Shown one piece after another: positions 5,573 through 8,236 of a stretch of DNA of 8,236 bases. The stretch's first letter is position 1. Each line of letters starts with the position of its first letter. The stretch comes from Thermoproteota archaeon (GTDB lineage Archaea > Korarchaeota > Korarchaeia > Korarchaeales > Korarchaeaceae), in contig QMVZ01000065.1 in the NCBI GenBank assembly GCA_003661365.1, forward strand, positions 1 to 8,236. The letters are read 5' to 3'. The notes under the pieces were generated by a model. The model was not told the origin of the DNA and searched no databases. It was given only the letters and a program-made list of their open reading frames with translations. The position numbers and the translations under genes were made by a program.

Positions 5573-6143
5573 GAAAATAAAATTACTTCTCTGTTGCTGG
5601 TGTCTACAGGGGTATATCAACAGGATATCTGGAGGAGAGCCTACGCTGGTTAGAGAACATCTACTCCAGATACTAGATCTAGTTGAAGAGTCAGAATTCC
5701 CTTTGTTTATACTGGAAACAAATGGAATATTGTTAGGAGCGGATAAAGGCTACGTAAGGGAGATTTCTAAGTATGAGAAAGTTCATGTCAGAATCTCTCT
5801 CAAAGCTGGCACGCCAGAAGATTTCACAAGAAAAACAGGGGCTATACCTGAAGCCTTTGAACTTCCTTTTAGAGGGATAGAAAACCTCCTCGATTACGGA
5901 GTTTCCTTTCACGTAGCAGCCATGACAGCAGATCCAAGAATAGTGACAAAAAGGGAAAGACTTGCTCTTGCGAGGAAACTAGCAGAAATAGATCCAAGAC
6001 TTCTTTTGGAGCTTGAAGAAGAAGTCGTTGATCCCTATTCAACTACGCTGAGAAGGCTTGAACTTGCTGGATACAGGCTAGAGTGGCCCCTTCGAAGAAT
6101 GTATGCTCCAATAAGTAGGTTAATGAGAGAAGGAATTGTTTAG
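5565..6143 (+). CDS. Radical-SAM protein, C-terminal part lacking the iron-sulfur motif (probable pseudogene)
   Basis: The 192-residue frame contains the radical-SAM SAM-binding motif ISGGEPTL (21-28), FILETNGILLG (48-58), a HVRISLKAGTPEDF strand (74-87) and FHVAAM (115-120), so it is the C-terminal three quarters of a TIM-barrel radical-SAM protein. What is missing is the region before residue 18, where the CX3CX2C motif that binds the catalytic 4Fe-4S cluster belongs. The only cysteines are C10, C11 and C13 in LLLCCWCLQG, which do not fit that spacing. Related proteins have about 60-80 residues between the leader seen at 5468 and ISGGEPTL; here about 20 remain, in a different frame. An internal deletion plus frameshift is the simplest explanation, so the enzyme should be inactive. 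The rest is undamaged, so the event is recent or is an assembly artefact. It ends 7 bp from the convergent MFS gene. Confidence 0.78.
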   Translation: MAKKIKLLLCCWCLQGYINRISGGEPTLVREHLLQILDLVEESEFPLFILETNGILLGADKGYVREISKYEKVHVRISLKAGTPEDFTRKTGAIPEAFELPFRGIENLLDYGVSFHVAAMTADPRIVTKRERLALARKLAEIDPRLLLELEEEVVDPYSTTLRRLELAGYRLEWPLRRMYAPISRLMREGIV

Positions 6144-6150
6144 CTGTAAT

Positions 6151-7353
6151 TTAGCTCTTTCTAGGCCCTGTTTCACTAACAACTAAAAAACTAAGTCCAG
6201 ATAATAGTCTGATCACTGCAGAGAGGATCAAACCTAATGAGAGAGCCCTATTAAACTGAATTAAGCTTGAAAGAAGGTTTACAAAGTATCCACCGACTAA
6301 GGATCCTATAAAGGATCCAAAACCAAATGTAAAGCTGTTTGCTCCAGAATAAGTGGCCTTCCTTCCTTCTGGAGCAGAATCTAAGATAAAAGCAGGCCAA
6401 GCTACAAACACTGCGGAGAGGAAGGGACCAAGTAGGACATTCACTACAAAAAGATCTATCCAGCTTCTTGCCATGGCATATCCTAGAGGGAAGAGACAAA
6501 GCCCTGAACAGCCAATTACCATGAAGGGCTTTCTACCAAACTTGTCTAACAGTCTTCCGAACAGACCTTGCGTAGCACTTGTCATAGCCCTCATTCCCGC
6601 GTTTATGAGGGCTATTTGCCACAATGTCGCACTTACTACCTTAACTGTAATGTATGGGAATAGAGGCCATGCAAAACCCATAGAAAACCAGAAAATCAGG
6701 CTCAGAACCAAGAACTTACGGAAACTCCTGTCTTTCAAAACCAAAAAAATATCGTTTAGGTTAAAACCAATCTGGCCCTTCTTTTCCTTTATTGAGAGAA
6801 CTAATAGTGCGCCCAAAAAACTCAAAGAGGCAGATAAAAGAAAAGGAAGCGAGTATGAGGACCAGGCTTCGTATGTCAAAATAGCTATAATCAACATCGA
6901 AGCTAAACCAGATAGCTCTCCCACAGTCCCAATTTTTCCCAGAACTTTGCCTCTAGTTTCCTTTATTGTGTAATCTCCCAAAAGACCTGTCCAAGATGGT
7001 CCAGTCATGGAGAACAGAAGGGACCAAAACAAGATTAGGAGGACAAGCTGATATGGGTTGCTCACCTTCATCAAAAGACCGGTGCAAAATCCTCCTCCAA
7101 GTAAACCTATGAAAAGAAACAGTTTCTTTCCAAATTTATCAGCTAGATTGCCCCAGAAGAGTTGAAGAATGCTTGAACTTAGGTTCTCCATTGATCTCAG
7201 CAATCCCATGACGGAAACTGGAGTGTTTATTGATGCTGCAAAGAGAGGGTAAAACCTTCTGGTGATCTGGTTAGAAAAGGACAGAGATGCCGAGACCCCA
7301 TAGATAGTTCTTGGGATTTCTATTATCTCTTCTTTGTTCTCTTTCATCCCCAT
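6151..7353 (-). CDS. Major facilitator superfamily (MFS) transporter
   Basis: This is a complete 400-residue MFS protein with about 12 hydrophobic segments in two halves of six. The inter-helix 2-3 loop has motif A, GNLADKFGKK (68-77). The equivalent loop in the second half repeats it as GRLLDKFGRKP (266-276), as expected from the internal duplication of the fold. A charged central loop (IKEKKGQIGFNLND, 188-201) separates the halves. MFS proteins move small solutes, usually coupled to H+ or another ion; this one resembles drug/multidrug-efflux-type or general sugar/metabolite branches and the substrate cannot be predicted. The first ATG (7353) follows GAGGGGA very closely; the in-frame ATG at 7347 has better Shine-Dalgarno spacing and may be used. 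The gene is 90 bp downstream of another MFS gene on the same strand, with its own possible TATA box. Confidence 0.93.
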   Translation of the reverse strand: MGMKENKEEIIEIPRTIYGVSASLSFSNQITRRFYPLFAASINTPVSVMGLLRSMENLSSSILQLFWGNLADKFGKKLFLFIGLLGGGFCTGLLMKVSNPYQLVLLILFWSLLFSMTGPSWTGLLGDYTIKETRGKVLGKIGTVGELSGLASMLIIAILTYEAWSSYSLPFLLSASLSFLGALLVLSIKEKKGQIGFNLNDIFLVLKDRSFRKFLVLSLIFWFSMGFAWPLFPYITVKVVSATLWQIALINAGMRAMTSATQGLFGRLLDKFGRKPFMVIGCSGLCLFPLGYAMARSWIDLFVVNVLLGPFLSAVFVAWPAFILDSAPEGRKATYSGANSFTFGFGSFIGSLVGGYFVNLLSSLIQFNRALSLGLILSAVIRLLSGLSFLVVSETGPRKS

Positions 7354-7377
7354 TCCCCTCGGTTTTGGAGCGCTCTC

Positions 7378-7386
7378 CTTTAAATG
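7378..7386 (-). promoter_or_regulatory. Possible TATA box of the complete MFS gene
   Basis: The - strand reads CATTTAAAG, centred about 30 bp before the ATG at 7353. A GAGGGG Shine-Dalgarno-like stretch follows at about 7356-7361. It would let this transporter be transcribed apart from the upstream MFS gene. Confidence 0.35.
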
Positions 7387-7415
7387 TTGAGGTTATCCAC
7401 TTTGGGATTTTCTAG

Positions 7416-7443
7416 CATCTCTTCTTTATTTAGAGAGGAGATG
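7416..7443 (-). terminator. Stem-loop directly after the upstream MFS gene
   Basis: CATCTCTTCT (7416-7425) and AGAGGAGATG (7434-7443) form a 10-bp inverted repeat with one mismatch and an 8-base AT-rich loop. It abuts the stop codon at 7444-7446 of the upstream MFS gene. In the - strand transcript the mismatch is A-C. No long T run follows, so it may stabilise or process the 3' end rather than terminate. Confidence 0.4.
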
Positions 7444-8236
7444 TTAGGCATATCTTTCTCTGCTCATTTCTTCTTCTTTGAACAGAACGTAAAAAGTTAC
7501 TAAATACAGGGTGTAAAGGGCAGATGTTATGAAAATTGGAAGGTCTATGCTAACATAGTCCATTAAAAATCCTCCAATTCTGTTGGATATGGCATTTGGC
7601 AAGTTCCAAGCCATTTGGGAGAGGGATGAGACAGAACCTCTCTCCTCTTCAGGAGTAAGCTTCATCATTAAGGCCTGAACCAAGGGATTTGACATGTTCA
7701 TCAACATCGTTCTAGGTATGTACAGTGCTGCAGCTAAGCTAAAGTTAGGGGAGAATGGGATCAGGATGAGCAATGGTATGGAGACAAGTTGAGGTATTAT
7801 CACTCCCCTAACTATGCCTATTGCGGAGGAAAGGGGAGCGCTTGCTAAGAAAGCTGGAGCACCAAGGACAGAGGAAAGAGCATAAAGAGTGCCTATGGGT
7901 CCTGATTCTACATTAAACTTCACACTAAGGTAGTATCCAAATAGCTGAATTGAGAATCCGGCTCCAAAGCCTACAAGAGCGCTGGTTATTATGAACTTGA
8001 GAGCAACCCCTCTTGCTCTAAACTTTAATCCTCTAGAGATCGGTTCAAATTTCTCCTTTACAAAAACTAACGGGGTGTTTGACAGTATTTGAAGCACTAT
8101 TGGCAGATAGAGAAAGGTTCTGTAAGCACTAAAGTATGTTAAACTGAGTTTAGAGACAAGAAGTTCAGGCACCCATCCTAAGATATTTCCTATCGCAAAG
8201 CAGATGTTCCCGAGAAAGGCGCTTAAGCCATATCCC
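7444..8236 (-). CDS. MFS transporter, C-terminal part (5' end outside window)
   Basis: The frame is open to the right edge (first visible residues GYGLSAFLGNICFAIGNILG), so the GTG at 8172 is internal rather than a start. The 263 visible residues contain about eight hydrophobic segments: the last two helices of the N-terminal half, a basic central loop (KEKFEPISRGLKFRARG), and six helices of the C-terminal half. The loop before the penultimate helices reads LTPEEERGSVSSL, a form common in MFS proteins, and the protein ends EEEMSRERYA. Unlike its downstream neighbour it lacks a second motif A: the corresponding loop is APLSSAIGIVRG, without the acidic/basic signature. It is thus from a different MFS subfamily and not a recent duplicate. 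Substrate unknown. Both genes share a strand, but the 90-bp gap with a stem-loop argues against tight coupling. Confidence 0.87.
   Translation of the reverse strand, partial: GYGLSAFLGNICFAIGNILGWVPELLVSKLSLTYFSAYRTFLYLPIVLQILSNTPLVFVKEKFEPISRGLKFRARGVALKFIITSALVGFGAGFSIQLFGYYLSVKFNVESGPIGTLYALSSVLGAPAFLASAPLSSAIGIVRGVIIPQLVSIPLLILIPFSPNFSLAAALYIPRTMLMNMSNPLVQALMMKLTPEEERGSVSSLSQMAWNLPNAISNRIGGFLMDYVSIDLPIFITSALYTLYLVTFYVLFKEEEMSRERYA

Noticed and set aside
6353..6973. A 206-codon open frame on the + strand opposite the complete MFS gene
   Set aside because: It is antisense to a convincing 12-helix transporter, has a Lys/Pro-rich random composition and no promoter; it is a shadow of the real gene.

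Overview
The window looks like a chromosomal segment of a heat-adapted archaeon, probably from the Thermoproteota/Korarchaeota side. I infer this from gene content and promoter style; nothing in the window is a diagnostic marker. The supporting signs are archaeal TATA boxes of the CTTTTAAATA type about 25-30 bp upstream of starts, few clear Shine-Dalgarno sites, arginine encoded mostly by AGA/AGG, Lys/Glu-rich proteins, an archaeal Tan1-type THUMP protein (COG1818), a DUF2330 protein and a membrane protein with a cytoplasmic winged helix. There is no rRNA, tRNA, CRISPR array, insertion sequence or integrase.

Left part (1-1816, + strand). The window opens inside a surface-type gene whose product is helical, repetitive and very rich in N-glycosylation sequons. 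A one-base frameshift near 400 breaks it into two frames (<2-418 and about 385-876). Just downstream is a secreted/membrane protein (938-1816): signal peptide, extracellular beta-rich domain, Ser/Thr/Pro linker, one membrane helix, and a cytoplasmic winged helix. It looks like a one-component transmembrane regulator and could sense something at the cell surface.

Middle part (1898-5357, - strand). Reading leftward from the divergent promoter there are four genes: a DUF2330 protein (signal peptide plus C-terminal membrane anchor), a fumarylacetoacetate-hydrolase-family enzyme, an unrecognised protein with two glycine-zipper hydrophobic segments and a long C-terminal coiled coil, and a Tan1-like THUMP RNA-binding protein. 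Only the last two are spaced like an operon. The others are about 90-110 bp apart, and the gaps hold possible promoter or operator sequence.

Right part (5358-8236). A 110-bp divergent promoter region separates the DUF2330 gene from a + strand radical-SAM gene. That gene keeps its promoter, N-terminal leader and C-terminal half, but has lost the central part with the CX3CX2C iron-sulfur motif and changes frame there. It meets, tail to tail, a complete 12-helix MFS transporter on the - strand. Upstream of that is the C-terminal part of a second, different MFS transporter that runs off the right edge.

I see no obvious defence or mobile system. The items most worth following are the sequon-rich repeat glycoprotein beside a transmembrane transcription factor, the glycine-zipper/coiled-coil protein next to a tRNA-modification factor, and the internally deleted radical-SAM gene.
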